From Abditibacteriaceae bacterium (lineage in GTDB: Bacteria; Armatimonadota; Abditibacteriia; Abditibacteriales; Abditibacteriaceae): 64,000 bases of DNA. Positions 35,876 through 44,321 of this stretch are shown one piece after another. The position numbers were made by a program, and so were the translations under genes. Location of the stretch: assembly GCA_019239895.1 (NCBI GenBank), contig JAFAZH010000052.1:62001-126000 (forward strand), in the 5' to 3' direction. The notes under the pieces were generated by a model. That model saw only the letters and a program-made list of their open reading frames with translations. It searched no databases and was not told where the DNA came from. Numbering within the stretch: the stretch's first letter is position 1; every line of letters starts with the position of its first letter.

Positions 35876-36120
35876 ATGCCAACCGTATTACGGATAGGGC
35901 GATTCCGCTTCTTTTTTATAGCAATGAAAACCAAGAACCGCCTCATATTCATGTCAAGGCGGCAGAAAACGAAGCAAAGTTCTGGCTGAATCCGGTGCGG
36001 TTAGCGTTTAATTATGGTTACAGAAGTCACGAACTGAACGAAGTCGAGCGGCTAATCAGGGAACACCAGGCTACCTTGTTGGAGGCATGGAATGGCTATT
36101 TCAGTGCAGAGCAGTTCTAA
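35876..36120 (+). pseudogene. DUF4160 protein, frameshifted in a T6 run
   Basis: From ATG at 35876 the product begins MPTVLRIGRFRFFF, as DUF4160 proteins do. It runs out of frame after the TTTTTT tract near 35913-35918. In the -1 frame it continues YSNENQEPPHIHVKAAENEA (metal-site-like PPHIHV), then FWLNPVRLAFNYGY and ERLIREHQATLLEAWNGYF, ending at 36120. One missing T explains the break. Translational or transcriptional slippage on the T run is a weaker possibility. The partner DUF2442 gene overlaps its end. Confidence 0.75.
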
Positions 36121-36379
36121 GTTGGGAAGGGCCTATGTGCCAACGGCGGCTTTGGCTCAATCCATTGAGTTTGATGATGAACTCATGCATGTTCATCTTA
36201 CTGATGGGCGTATCATCAGTGTGCCGCTGATTTGGTTTCCCATTTTACAGGAGGCTTCAGCAGCACAACGCACTCAATATGAAATTGGAGCGGGTGGTCG
36301 AGGTCTCCACTGGCCTGAACTTGATGAAGACTTGTCGGTGGCGGGCTTGATGGCAGGCGTTGATTGGCAGGCGGCGTAG
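36092..36379 (+). CDS. DUF2442 domain-containing protein
   Basis: 95 residues, with FDDELMHVHLTDGRIISVPL, then the PILQEASAAQRTQYEIGAGG and LHWPELDEDLSVAGL blocks of DUF2442. DUF4160 and DUF2442 are usually adjacent, and the pair is regarded as toxin-antitoxin-like although the activity is not settled. The start overlaps the end of the broken DUF4160 gene. An attC-like repeat follows at the stop. Confidence 0.8.
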   Translation: MAISVQSSSKLGRAYVPTAALAQSIEFDDELMHVHLTDGRIISVPLIWFPILQEASAAQRTQYEIGAGGRGLHWPELDEDLSVAGLMAGVDWQAA

Positions 36380-36469
36380 CCAATCACCACCCATACTACC
36401 AGGCATTGAAACCGATGCTTTCCAGTTTCGTGCCTCTGCTTCCAGGCACGGCTGACCTGAGCGTTAGCC
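36376..36469 (+). repeat. attC-like recombination-site repeat, copy 2
   Basis: Its 3' part, CACGGCTGACCTGAGCGTTA (GCC follows), matches the L'/R' end of attC sites. GTTAGCC is at 36463-36469, differing at one position from GTTRRRY. The GATGCTTTCC segment at about 36413 and the central stem GTGCCT...AGGCAC align with copy 1. The 5' R'' box is poor (AGCCAATC around 36379). It sits directly after the DUF2442 stop and before hicB. Confidence 0.45.
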
Positions 36470-36532
36470 TGCTGCGCGAGTTGGCTGTGACCACAGTGAC
36501 AATATGGCATACTCAACAGTGGAGGAAACGCA

Positions 36533-36754
36533 GTGAAGAACCTCAAAATCATTGTTGAAAAGCATCCTGATGGCTATGTCGCTTATCCGCTCGGTCTCCA
36601 AGGTGCAGTGGTGGCTCAAGGCGCTACCTATGAGGCGGCATTAGCGGATGCCAAATCTGCCATTCAGTTCCACATTGAGACCTTCGGGCCACAAGTCTTA
36701 GAGGAAGATGACGTGCTGGAAGCCTTCGTTGCTGAAGCCGGGGTTCTTGTCTGA
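36533..36754 (+). CDS. HicB-like antitoxin
   Basis: 73 residues, starting at GTG 36533 with GGAGG upstream. The HicB partial RNase-H-like fold is visible: IIVEKHPDGYVAYPLGLQGAVVAQGATYEAALADAKSAIQFHIE. There is no C-terminal DNA-binding domain, so it is a short HicB. Its TGA overlaps the ATG of hicA (TGATG). The antitoxin-first order is common in HicBA modules. Confidence 0.85.
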   Translation: MKNLKIIVEKHPDGYVAYPLGLQGAVVAQGATYEAALADAKSAIQFHIETFGPQVLEEDDVLEAFVAEAGVLV

Positions 36755-36993
36755 TGCCCAAGTTTCCGGTTGATGCTCCCTTGCGGCGCGTTATCAAAGC
36801 TTTGGAGCAACTGGGTTTCCGCTTAGTCCGTGAAGGCAATCATATTGCGATGGAACGGGAGAATGAGGATGGCACTAAAACTCCACTCACCCTCCCCAAC
36901 CACAGCACGCTCAAAAGCTCCACATTAAGAACTATCCTTACCCAAGTTGGCGTGTCCAGGGATGAGTTCTTAGCCGCCTATGCCAACACCTAA
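36754..36993 (+). CDS. hicA: HicA mRNA interferase toxin
   Basis: 79 residues. The double-stranded-RNA-binding-like fold reads VIKALEQLGFRLVREGNHIAMER, with the catalytic His in EGNHIAM, then LTLPNHSTLKSSTLRTILTQVG. All expected family elements are present, so this toxin may be active, unlike the broken Doc of the other module. It lies with its antitoxin in a plus-strand accessory patch. Confidence 0.85.
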   Translation: MPKFPVDAPLRRVIKALEQLGFRLVREGNHIAMERENEDGTKTPLTLPNHSTLKSSTLRTILTQVGVSRDEFLAAYANT

Positions 36994-37576
36994 AACCGAC
37001 GGAATGGCTATGGTAAACGACTGGCGGCCAGACGGCTCACCGCAGATAAAGCTTGGAGCGTAGCGGCGCTTGGCGCAGCGCCAAGGCTGCGCAAGCTAAT
37101 GTCAAGGCACACCTCTTTTTATACGACCCGTAGGCGCGCTGTGTTGGAAGGCCCTTGAATAACCGTTCTGGGCGAGTATCGCTCGCTGGAAACCTCGAAT
37201 GTTCCCTCTTCCCTGGATGTCAGCAGCACCGCTTTATTGCCTAGCCCCGCAGGTCTCCCAAACCACTACCATCATTTAAAATAAGTGTTCCTCTTTTGGG
37301 CGTGTTTTCAACATCTTCTCAACCAGCCCATATTAAATCCCACAAAGGTGTGCCCACCGCGTATATTCCTAATAGACAACGTCCTCTTCCCGCCCCGCTG
37401 TGCGCGGCAAGGCAGTGAGCTAATTTCCGCGTTATTCCGCGTTTCCCGCAACCTCTATAGTGCTAAGCATTAGGGGAACAAGGGACTACAAAAGTGCGGG
37501 AGAAGATTCTTGATGGTGTCAACTCCCTTGTTATTTGGTGTGGCTTACAAAGCAGGGATGTGATGAACTGCTGCTT
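36994..37576. other. Long non-coding stretch after hicBA
   Basis: About 580 bases without a convincing gene. A hairpin CTTGGCGC-A-GCGCCAAG sits at 37069-37085 and could end hicBA transcription. A weak attC-like tail (GGCTGCGCAAGCTAATGTC, 37085-37103) is not strong enough to call. The rest shows no repeat or gene that I recognise. It may be remnant cassette DNA. Confidence 0.4.
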
Positions 37577-38599
37577 ATGATACACATTCCGACTCTGCAA
37601 ATGCTGGCCGGGGCCATGACACTAATTTTGCTGGCCTCGCCTTTAGCGGCGGAAAACACTATAGCGGGGCCAAACGCGACGGCAAAGCAAGCTAACGCTG
37701 GGGTGACTCGTAAAGTCGTGGCGTATGTGCCGAACTGGATAGATTTGGCTACCTTCGCCCAGACCATTGACTACGCCAGGCTCACCCACATTAATATCGC
37801 GTTCGAGAATCCTACCAACGACCGGGACGACCTCTCCTTTGACCAGAAAAATGACGCGCTGCTAACTCAAGCTCATGCCCATCATATCCCGGTTCTGCTC
37901 TCGATTGGAGGCGGATCCGCTGCGGGCGACAAAGTCCTGCTGAAGCGCTATGCTGATTTACTTGGCAATGCCAAACGCGCCGGATTTGCGGCAAAAATAG
38001 CCGCTTATGTGGCGCAGCATAATTTTGATGGTCTGGATGTGGACTTAGAGGGGCCAGCTATTGGCAAAGATTATGGTGCCTTCATCCATGATCTGGCCCA
38101 GGCGTTGCGGCCCCAGGGTAAGTTGCTCACCGCAGCTCTGTCACAAGGCTATGGCGGTAGTTCGGTGCCCAACTCGGTCTTTGAACAGCTCGATTTCGTA
38201 AACATCATGGCCTATGATGCAGTTGGCAATTGGGCCCCAAACACACCGGGTCAACATTCATCGCTGGAATTTGCCAAAAGTAACGTTGATTACTGGCTCA
38301 AGCGCGGGCTGGCGAAATCAAAGGCGGTGCTGGGCGTGCCTTTTTACGGCTACGGTTTCGGAGCCGCCTTTCGCAAAGGTGATTATTCTTATAAGGAGAT
38401 TATCAAGGCATTTCCTGGCGCACAGGATACCGATCAAGTAGGAAATACCATCTGGTATAACGGCATCCCGACCATCAAAGCGAAGGCAGCCTATGTCAAG
38501 GAGCGGGAATTGGGCGGCATTATGATCTGGTCGCTAGACTATGATGTCAAAGGCGAATACTCACTGCTATCTGCCATCTACGCAACGTTACGGCCTTAA
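37577..38599 (+). CDS. GH18 family glycoside hydrolase (chitinase-like), exported
   Basis: 340 residues from ATG at 37577; the signal peptide MIHIPTLQMLAGAMTLILLA...AAEN supports this start over the longer TTG frame. The catalytic motif DGLDVDLE puts the acid Glu at about residue 158. The SIGGG strand and the final IMIWSLDYD segment (with its Trp) are also present. It is a short single-domain GH18 enzyme without a carbohydrate-binding module. It may cut chitin or peptidoglycan-type sugars, or be a non-chitin member. Confidence 0.88.
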   Translation: MIHIPTLQMLAGAMTLILLASPLAAENTIAGPNATAKQANAGVTRKVVAYVPNWIDLATFAQTIDYARLTHINIAFENPTNDRDDLSFDQKNDALLTQAHAHHIPVLLSIGGGSAAGDKVLLKRYADLLGNAKRAGFAAKIAAYVAQHNFDGLDVDLEGPAIGKDYGAFIHDLAQALRPQGKLLTAALSQGYGGSSVPNSVFEQLDFVNIMAYDAVGNWAPNTPGQHSSLEFAKSNVDYWLKRGLAKSKAVLGVPFYGYGFGAAFRKGDYSYKEIIKAFPGAQDTDQVGNTIWYNGIPTIKAKAAYVKERELGGIMIWSLDYDVKGEYSLLSAIYATLRP

Positions 38600-38602
38600 C
38601 AG

Positions 38603-38890
38603 TTACTTATTCAGTTGCGGCAAATGGATAAGACCGGCGGCATAGAGGGCCACAAAGATGGTGGCCGCTGTAATGACAAGCCCGGCAATAACCAAAAAGC
38701 CGATGATGATGGCGGTGCTGCCAGCACTTTTAGCCTTCTCCCGCCCTTCATCAATGGCATCGGCCCACGGCAGACGCGCACCACAAGCTTTGCAGGTGAT
38801 ATTCGTATAAGGGTTCAAAGCCTCGCACTGAGCACAATGCCCTTGAGAGGTGGCTTTTTTCGTCGTTTTCCTTGCGGTATCGGTTGGCAT
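38603..38890 (-). CDS. Zinc-ribbon membrane protein
   Basis: 95 residues. The N-terminus has a four-cysteine zinc ribbon: CAQC then CKAC (Cys-x2-Cys twice, 11 residues apart). A Lys-rich start precedes it. A charged linker follows, then one membrane helix (about 60-83) and a short tail. It is a common small-protein layout of unknown role. It is convergent with the GH18 gene with 3 bases between. Confidence 0.7.
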   Translation of the reverse strand: MPTDTARKTTKKATSQGHCAQCEALNPYTNITCKACGARLPWADAIDEGREKAKSAGSTAIIIGFLVIAGLVITAATIFVALYAAGLIHLPQLNK

Positions 38891-39071
38891 GTAAACGTTC
38901 TACAGTGTAACAGGCTCAGGATTAGGCAGCGTCAGGAAATGCGACTTTTGAGGCTTATATCATCTCTGCTGCCTACCGACTGTCGCCCGTCATTGCTATA
39001 ATCGCAAGGGGCAGGGATTGCAAAAGCGATAGTTCCATTTGCCATGCCGTGCCGTCGTCGAGGGAGATTTT

Positions 39072-40034
39072 ATGCCATACGTTGCCACTTGCACGTTCCG
39101 GGAGCCAGCGAAATCCTATTTTCTGGAGCCGGGCGAGTTAGAGATACATGTGAATGCCGCTATTATCGGCCAAACTGTGCGCGGCGTGGAGTTGGGACAC
39201 GTCAAATTCCTGCCCCGTGAGGTGCCAGAAGACAAAATCATTCCACCCTTGCGTTCCATTATCCGCCAGGCCACGCCAGAGGATTTAGCCATAGATGCCG
39301 ATAACCGCGCCTTTGAGCAAGAGGCGCTGCTGCTGGCTAAAGAGCGTATCGCCGCGCATGAGTTGTTTATGAAGCCAATTAAGGTGGAAGTCATGCACGA
39401 CCGCGCCAAGCTGTTTCTCTATTATGAGAGCGAAGAACGGGTGGATTTCCGGGAGCTGCTGCGCGATCTATCGAGCCAGCTCAATATGCGAATGCAGTTT
39501 CAGCAAGTTAATTCCCGTGAGGCCGCCAAGATTCTGGGTGGGGTAGGGCCGTGCGGACAACCTCTGTGCTGCGCCACCTTCCTGACTTCCATGCCGCCCG
39601 TGACATTGAAGATGGCCAAGGAACAGCGCCTATCGCTCACGCCCAGCAAGATAAGCGGCGCTTGTGGGCGTTTGATGTGCTGTTTGCGCTATGAGATTGA
39701 CTTTTATCGGGATCAGAACGCGAAACTGCCACGTCCCGGTGATCCGGTGGATACCCCTGAAGGCCCCGGTCATATCGTGGATATTAACGTGTTCAGCGAA
39801 GAAAGTGTGGTTCAACTGGGCGATGGGCGACAAATCAGAGTGAGTGGCGAAACCCTACGTGACCTGCGCGACGAGCGCGGCCCGGTGCGCGCCTGCAAAA
39901 ATCACGTTAAGAACGGCGGCAGTTGTGGCGGCGCGTCCGGTGGTGGCTGTAGCTCCGGCGGCGGCTGCGGCAAAGATGGCGGTTGCGGTTGCACTTCTAA
40001 AAAGTTGGAAAATGCAGAGCTTGTAGCTGTTTGA
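39072..40034 (+). CDS. ricT: PSP1-domain regulatory iron-sulfur protein (RicT/YaaT-like) with Cys-rich tail
   Basis: 320 residues from ATG at 39072 (GGGAG upstream). The PSP1 core includes KVEVMHDRAKLFLYYESEERVDFRELLRDL and RMQFQQVNSREAAKILGGVGPCG. The diagnostic cluster region is GPCGQPLCCATFL followed by KISGACGRLMCCLRYE. RicT proteins are subunits of the Ric complex, which carries a [4Fe-4S] cluster and affects RNA processing by RNase Y in B. subtilis. The C-terminal 40 residues form a Gly/Cys-rich tail (GGSCGGASGGGCSSGGG...) with seven or so Cys in CG repeats, an unusual addition. metG follows 295 bases later. Confidence 0.88.
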   Translation: MPYVATCTFREPAKSYFLEPGELEIHVNAAIIGQTVRGVELGHVKFLPREVPEDKIIPPLRSIIRQATPEDLAIDADNRAFEQEALLLAKERIAAHELFMKPIKVEVMHDRAKLFLYYESEERVDFRELLRDLSSQLNMRMQFQQVNSREAAKILGGVGPCGQPLCCATFLTSMPPVTLKMAKEQRLSLTPSKISGACGRLMCCLRYEIDFYRDQNAKLPRPGDPVDTPEGPGHIVDINVFSEESVVQLGDGRQIRVSGETLRDLRDERGPVRACKNHVKNGGSCGGASGGGCSSGGGCGKDGGCGCTSKKLENAELVAV

Positions 40035-40122
40035 AGCTGTTTGTTGCTATTTCCTTATAAGTCTTGAATAATCGGCGCCGAACTCTGATTTCTATATAAC
40101 TCAGATAACTTAGTGCGAATGT

Positions 40123-40233
40123 GTCATTCCGAGCGAAGTGCAACGCAGTCGAGGAATCTTTGCAGCCTTCCCTGCAATACCAATAACAAGATTTCTCGAC
40201 TGCGCTCCCTCTGGTCGCTACGCTCGAAATGAC
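40123..40233. repeat. Intergenic inverted repeat, family B-like copy 3
   Basis: Left half GTCATTCCGAGCGAAGTGCA... pairs with ...GGTCGCTACGCTCGAAATGA (last C at 40233). It resembles the arms of family B at 7439 and 14676 (GTCAT-C-GAGC) but has a longer arm and a different centre. It lies in the gap between ricT and metG, with no other feature in that gap. Confidence 0.75.
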
Positions 40234-40329
40234 AATCTCGCAGGTAGCTACTTGGGTTATATAAGAGCCAGTTCAAAACTTTAGAATGCTGAATTAATTT
40301 AATGCGCCTCGCAGGAGGTGCTCATCATT

Positions 40330-42417
40330 ATGTCGGATAAAGTTTTCTTTCTGACCACTCCCATTTATTACATCAATGGCAGGCCGCACATCGGCCATGC
40401 TTATACCCAGATCGCGTCCGATGCACGGGCACGCTTTGAGCGTTTGCGGGGTCGCCGAGTTTACTTTTTGACGGGGACGGACGAGAACGCCGTTAAAGTG
40501 GCGCGGGTGGCGCGTGAAATGGGCCGTGATCCCCAGGAATATGTAGATGAACTGGCGCAGGTATTTAAAGATGAGTGGCAGGCTCTCAATATTTCTTATG
40601 ACGACTTTGTGCGGACGACGGAGCCGCGCCACAAAGTCGTCGCCCAGCAAGTCATTGAGAAGTTATGGCAGGGTGGCTATCTCTCCACTGGCACTTATAG
40701 CGGTTGGTATAGCGTGCCCGATGAAACCTTTTTTCCGATTGAGGAAACGGTGGAGCGGGATGGACAGCACTATATCGCTAACCCAAGCGAAGATCAGTCG
40801 AAAGACCCTCTCGAATGGGTGGAAGAGACAACTCATTACTTCAAGCAGTCGGAGTTTGAGGACTGGTTATTAGCATATTACGACCAGCACCCGGAGACCT
40901 TGCGTCCCCGCACGCGCCGCAATGAGACGCTTTCCTATATCCGCTCTGGACTGCGTGATGCCTCCATCTCACGCGAAGATGACTGGGGCGTGCCCTTGCC
41001 TGCGTCGGTGCCTGCCAGTCAGGGCCATGTCATTTATGTGTGGTTCGAGGCGCTGATGAACTACTTCTCGGCTCCCGGCTACCTCAGTGATGACCCAGAA
41101 CGTCAAGCCTTTTTTCAAGAGGTCTGGCCGCCCGACTTGCAGTTGATGAGCAAAGACATCTTTACCCGGTTTCATACTTCGCTCTGGCCCTCCCTCTTAA
41201 AAGCCCTGGACTTGTCGTTGCCCAGGGAACTCTTCGCGCACGGCTTCTGGACAGTAGACGGGCGCAAGATGAGCAAGCGCGATCCGGCGACTGTGGTGCA
41301 GCCAGTGCCGTTCTGCCAGCGGATTTCCCATTTATCAGGCTGTGATTTTGACACTGCCGTGGACGCCCTGCGCTACTACTGCCTGCGTGAAGTGACTTTC
41401 GGCGCGGATGGTGATTTCTCCCGTGCCGGATGTATCAACCGTTATAACAGTGACCTCGCCAATGGCTTAGGCAATCTGGTTAATCGCGCGCTTTCCATGC
41501 TGCGCCAGTATTTTGATAGTGTTGTTCCTGATGGTGAGAATAACCTGGGCTTGCGCACGGCTGCCGAGAACGCCCTGCCCGCGGTCGAAACAGGTTATGC
41601 TAGCCTGGATTACAGTGGTGCTTTAAACACGATTTGGGAAGTTGTGGCTTTAGGCAACCGCATTATCGAGGAGCAAAAGCCGTGGGCCAAGATGAAAGAG
41701 GGCGACTCGGCCAGTGTCGCTGCGCTGTTACGCGAGTTATTAGGCGTTTGCCAGTGGTGCGCGGTTGTCCTGACGCCCGTAATGCCACATGTCAGTCGCC
41801 GTCTGTTGAATCTCTTGAATATTGAAAGTCAGTTAGGTTGGCAAGATGCTGTGAACTGGGGGATGTTACCACCTGGCCATCACTGCTTGCCACCGGAACC
41901 GCTGTTCCCCCGCATTCAAAACGCTAAGGAAGAAGATTATATGGAAGTGCCGAACGAATCAATTAATCCGGCGACTGCTACGCCGAATCCAGAAGCTACT
42001 GTAGTTCCCACCACCGACCCCGCAACGGCAGCATCGGAAGGAGGAGCCGCAGTCTCTCACCAGGGTGAACCGCAAGCTGCCAGCAATACCATTGAATATG
42101 CTGATTTTGCCAAAGTAGAACTTCGGGCCGGCCGCGTCTTAGAAGCCGAACGCGTGCCCAAAGCTGACAAATTGCTGCGTTTGCAAGTTGATCTGGGGAC
42201 GGAACGCCGCCAGATTTTGGCCGGTATCGCCCAACAATTCGAGCCGGAATCGCTGATCGGTAAAACCGTCGTGGTGGTGGCCAACCTCGCGCCCCGCAAA
42301 CTGCGCGGCTTTGAATCGCAAGGTATGCTCTTAGCTGCCTCCGAAAGCGCCGATGGCCCACCCGTTGGCTTAGTCACCATTGGCACCGAGGTTCAGCCTG
42401 GCAGTATTATCAAGTAA
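40330..42417 (+). CDS. metG: Methionyl-tRNA synthetase
   Basis: 695 residues, start ATG at 40330 with AGGAGG at 40314-40319. The class I signatures are HIGH (His20-His23 in GRPHIGHAY) and KMSKR near 313-317. No zinc knuckle cluster is apparent, placing it with the shorter-knuckle type. A long polar linker (about residues 540-580, rich in Pro, Thr, Ala) connects to a C-terminal tRNA-binding OB fold (FAKVELRAGRVLEAERVPKA onward) that supports dimerisation and tRNA capture. A HIT-family gene follows 31 bases later. Confidence 0.95.
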   Translation: MSDKVFFLTTPIYYINGRPHIGHAYTQIASDARARFERLRGRRVYFLTGTDENAVKVARVAREMGRDPQEYVDELAQVFKDEWQALNISYDDFVRTTEPRHKVVAQQVIEKLWQGGYLSTGTYSGWYSVPDETFFPIEETVERDGQHYIANPSEDQSKDPLEWVEETTHYFKQSEFEDWLLAYYDQHPETLRPRTRRNETLSYIRSGLRDASISREDDWGVPLPASVPASQGHVIYVWFEALMNYFSAPGYLSDDPERQAFFQEVWPPDLQLMSKDIFTRFHTSLWPSLLKALDLSLPRELFAHGFWTVDGRKMSKRDPATVVQPVPFCQRISHLSGCDFDTAVDALRYYCLREVTFGADGDFSRAGCINRYNSDLANGLGNLVNRALSMLRQYFDSVVPDGENNLGLRTAAENALPAVETGYASLDYSGALNTIWEVVALGNRIIEEQKPWAKMKEGDSASVAALLRELLGVCQWCAVVLTPVMPHVSRRLLNLLNIESQLGWQDAVNWGMLPPGHHCLPPEPLFPRIQNAKEEDYMEVPNESINPATATPNPEATVVPTTDPATAASEGGAAVSHQGEPQAASNTIEYADFAKVELRAGRVLEAERVPKADKLLRLQVDLGTERRQILAGIAQQFEPESLIGKTVVVVANLAPRKLRGFESQGMLLAASESADGPPVGLVTIGTEVQPGSIIK

Positions 42418-42448
42418 ATTTCTTTACTCCTACTAAAAATAATTCATC

Positions 42449-42925
42449 ATGGCGATTCATCAGGAGAATTGTGAGATTTGCGAGCGCATTGCCCAATGTA
42501 AAGCAGGTGAGCATCCCGGTTTCATCCTGGAGATGGAAACTGGCTACGCCGTCCTGGGAGACTCACAGTTTTTTCGTGGCTATAGTCTGCTGCTCTGTAA
42601 AACTCCGGCCACTGAGTTGGATGAATTGACGCCAGAAATTCGTCTGAAGTATCTGGAAGAGATGGCGTTATTGGCTGAGGCAGTGCGTAAGGTTGTGCAG
42701 CCACACAAGCTGAATTATGAATGTCTGGGTAATATGGTACATCATCTGCACTGGCATATCTTCCCGCGTTACTCAGATGATGAGCAACGGGAAAAGCCCG
42801 TGTGGGCACATGACAAGGCTGCACGCCGCGAGTCCCAGTATAATCTTGACCCCGCACGAGATGCACCCCTCATGGCGGCCATCCGCGACGAGTTGCAGCA
42901 ATTGATGCAAAGCCACCCTGAGTAA
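42449..42925 (+). CDS. HIT family hydrolase (diadenosine tetraphosphate hydrolase-like)
   Basis: 158 residues. The histidine triad is HHLHWHIF (His99, His101, His103). The N-terminal CEIC pair (Cys8, Cys11) resembles the zinc site of HIT proteins. The body fits FHIT/HinT-like nucleotide hydrolases. It cleaves dinucleoside polyphosphates or nucleoside phosphoramidates. It starts 31 bases after metG and may be cotranscribed, consistent with removal of aminoacylation by-products such as AMP adducts. Confidence 0.88.
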   Translation: MAIHQENCEICERIAQCKAGEHPGFILEMETGYAVLGDSQFFRGYSLLLCKTPATELDELTPEIRLKYLEEMALLAEAVRKVVQPHKLNYECLGNMVHHLHWHIFPRYSDDEQREKPVWAHDKAARRESQYNLDPARDAPLMAAIRDELQQLMQSHPE

Positions 42926-43015
42926 TTGTCATCTTTTCAGATGGAAGAAGCTTATGCCATCGTTTGGCGTTTTGCGGCTGGTTTGCTACAATAACGCGCA
43001 ACGGGTGGTTTTGGC

Positions 43016-43711
43016 ATGAGTAATTTTCAGGCCATGTGGCAGCGTGCGTGGCATGGGTTTCGGCGCGACGAGCAATTCGTGCTGGTTTTTTGCCTTGCTG
43101 CCTTGAGCTACTGTGCGGGCGTCAATTATACACGGTCACGAACGGCGCAGTCATTACCCCCTGTCTTTACCGATGCGCCCAGTCTGCCGGGACAGTATCG
43201 GCCAGTTCAAGCGCGTCAAGCGAGGGACACTCATAAGCCGCATATTCTGGTGCATGTCTGCGGCGCGGTACGTAAGCCTGGTGTTTACGCTCTACCCAAT
43301 GATGCACGCATCCTGGGTGCCGTGCAAAGTGCGGGAGGCGCTACTCCTGATGGTGTGCCAGACACGCTTGATCTGGCCGCGCCAGTAGCCGATGGTCAAC
43401 AAATTGTCATCCCCACACAGCAGCAGGCACATCTAGTAGAGGTCGCCCACTCGCCGCATCCAGCCGCCTTAGCGGGAAATGCAGCCAGAAGCCATAGTAA
43501 AAGTAAGAAAGCACCCAGTGGGCCAGTTAACATTAACAAAGCCAGTGCGGTTGAGTTAGAAACCCTGCCGGGCATTGGGCCAGGTTTAGCACAACGGATC
43601 ATCGAATACCGCCAGCAACAGGGAGGGTTTAAAGCTCTTAGTGACCTGGATGCGGTGAAGGGCGTTGGCCCTAAGAAGTTGGAGAAGCTAAGCCCTTACG
43701 TCAGTTTTTAG
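43016..43711 (+). CDS. comEA: ComEA-like DNA-binding protein (SLBB + helix-hairpin-helix)
   Basis: 231 residues. One membrane anchor (about 22-40). A SLBB domain follows (about 77-140; VHVCGAVRKPGVYALPNDARILGAVQSAGG). The C-terminal DNA-binding part has two helix-hairpin-helix units: VNINKASAVELETLPGIGPGLAQRIIEYR and FKALSDLDAVKGVGPKKLEKL. The layout is that of ComEA receptors, which bind incoming DNA during transformation. comEC is not in the window, so competence is inferred only from this one gene. Confidence 0.88.
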   Translation: MSNFQAMWQRAWHGFRRDEQFVLVFCLAALSYCAGVNYTRSRTAQSLPPVFTDAPSLPGQYRPVQARQARDTHKPHILVHVCGAVRKPGVYALPNDARILGAVQSAGGATPDGVPDTLDLAAPVADGQQIVIPTQQQAHLVEVAHSPHPAALAGNAARSHSKSKKAPSGPVNINKASAVELETLPGIGPGLAQRIIEYRQQQGGFKALSDLDAVKGVGPKKLEKLSPYVSF

Positions 43712-43802
43712 CTAAAATGCATAATAAAAGTAGGGCAGGGGAATTGCAGATTGCGATAAATTGGGCGTTTGCCTCATAATTTAGAGCAAAGCGGATCAAC
43801 AA

Positions 43803-44321
43803 ATGAAATACGTCGAGCAGAAAAGTTTTGTTTCTCAATTGAAGGATGCTGCTATCATCACAGCGGCAGGTGTTACTGTAGTGGGCACGGTGCTCTGGCT
43901 CAAGCGTGAGGCAGCGATGCAGCAACTCACGGAAGAAGCTGGAGCCGAGCAGATGCGTATCCGCACCGCCCTGGAGCGGCTGGCGGCTGCCGTGGAGCGT
44001 GTTGAAGGGCATCTTCAGGATTTGGCGAAAGCCTCCAGTTCAAATGAGACACCAGCCGAGGCACCCACCGCCACAGGTTCCAGGAGTGCTACAGCCAAAC
44101 GGGCAGCCACCGCCCAAGCCAATGGCACAGCGCTAGCAGAAGAAGATAAACCCGCTTCCGCGCGCCGGTCTCGCAACAGTAGCGCCAGTAAAAGTGGCTC
44201 TAGTGGACAGAAGACAAATCGAAGCCGCAAGAGTAGCGCAACTAATGGGAATACTGCATCCGCCGAGACGCAGGCTGAAGAAACATCTGCGGCGACTCCT
44301 TCGCCCCGTGAGGCGGCGTGA
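43803..44321 (+). CDS. Membrane-anchored protein with basic Ser/Ala-rich tail
   Basis: 172 residues. A single membrane helix (about 17-33) is followed by a coiled coil (REAAMQQLTEEAGAEQMRIRTALERLAAAVERVEGHLQDL). A low-complexity tail rich in Ala, Ser, Lys, Arg and Thr ends the protein. No conserved family was recognised. Its stop overlaps the next gene start (GTGA). A basic C-terminal tail could bind nucleic acid or the cell wall; this is only a guess. Confidence 0.55.
   Translation: MKYVEQKSFVSQLKDAAIITAAGVTVVGTVLWLKREAAMQQLTEEAGAEQMRIRTALERLAAAVERVEGHLQDLAKASSSNETPAEAPTATGSRSATAKRAATAQANGTALAEEDKPASARRSRNSSASKSGSSGQKTNRSRKSSATNGNTASAETQAEETSAATPSPREAA

Noticed and set aside
37069..37103. 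Third attC-like site after hicBA
   Set aside because: Only the hairpin and a faint GGCTG...AAGC similarity are present; no GTTRRRY or RYYYAAC boxes.
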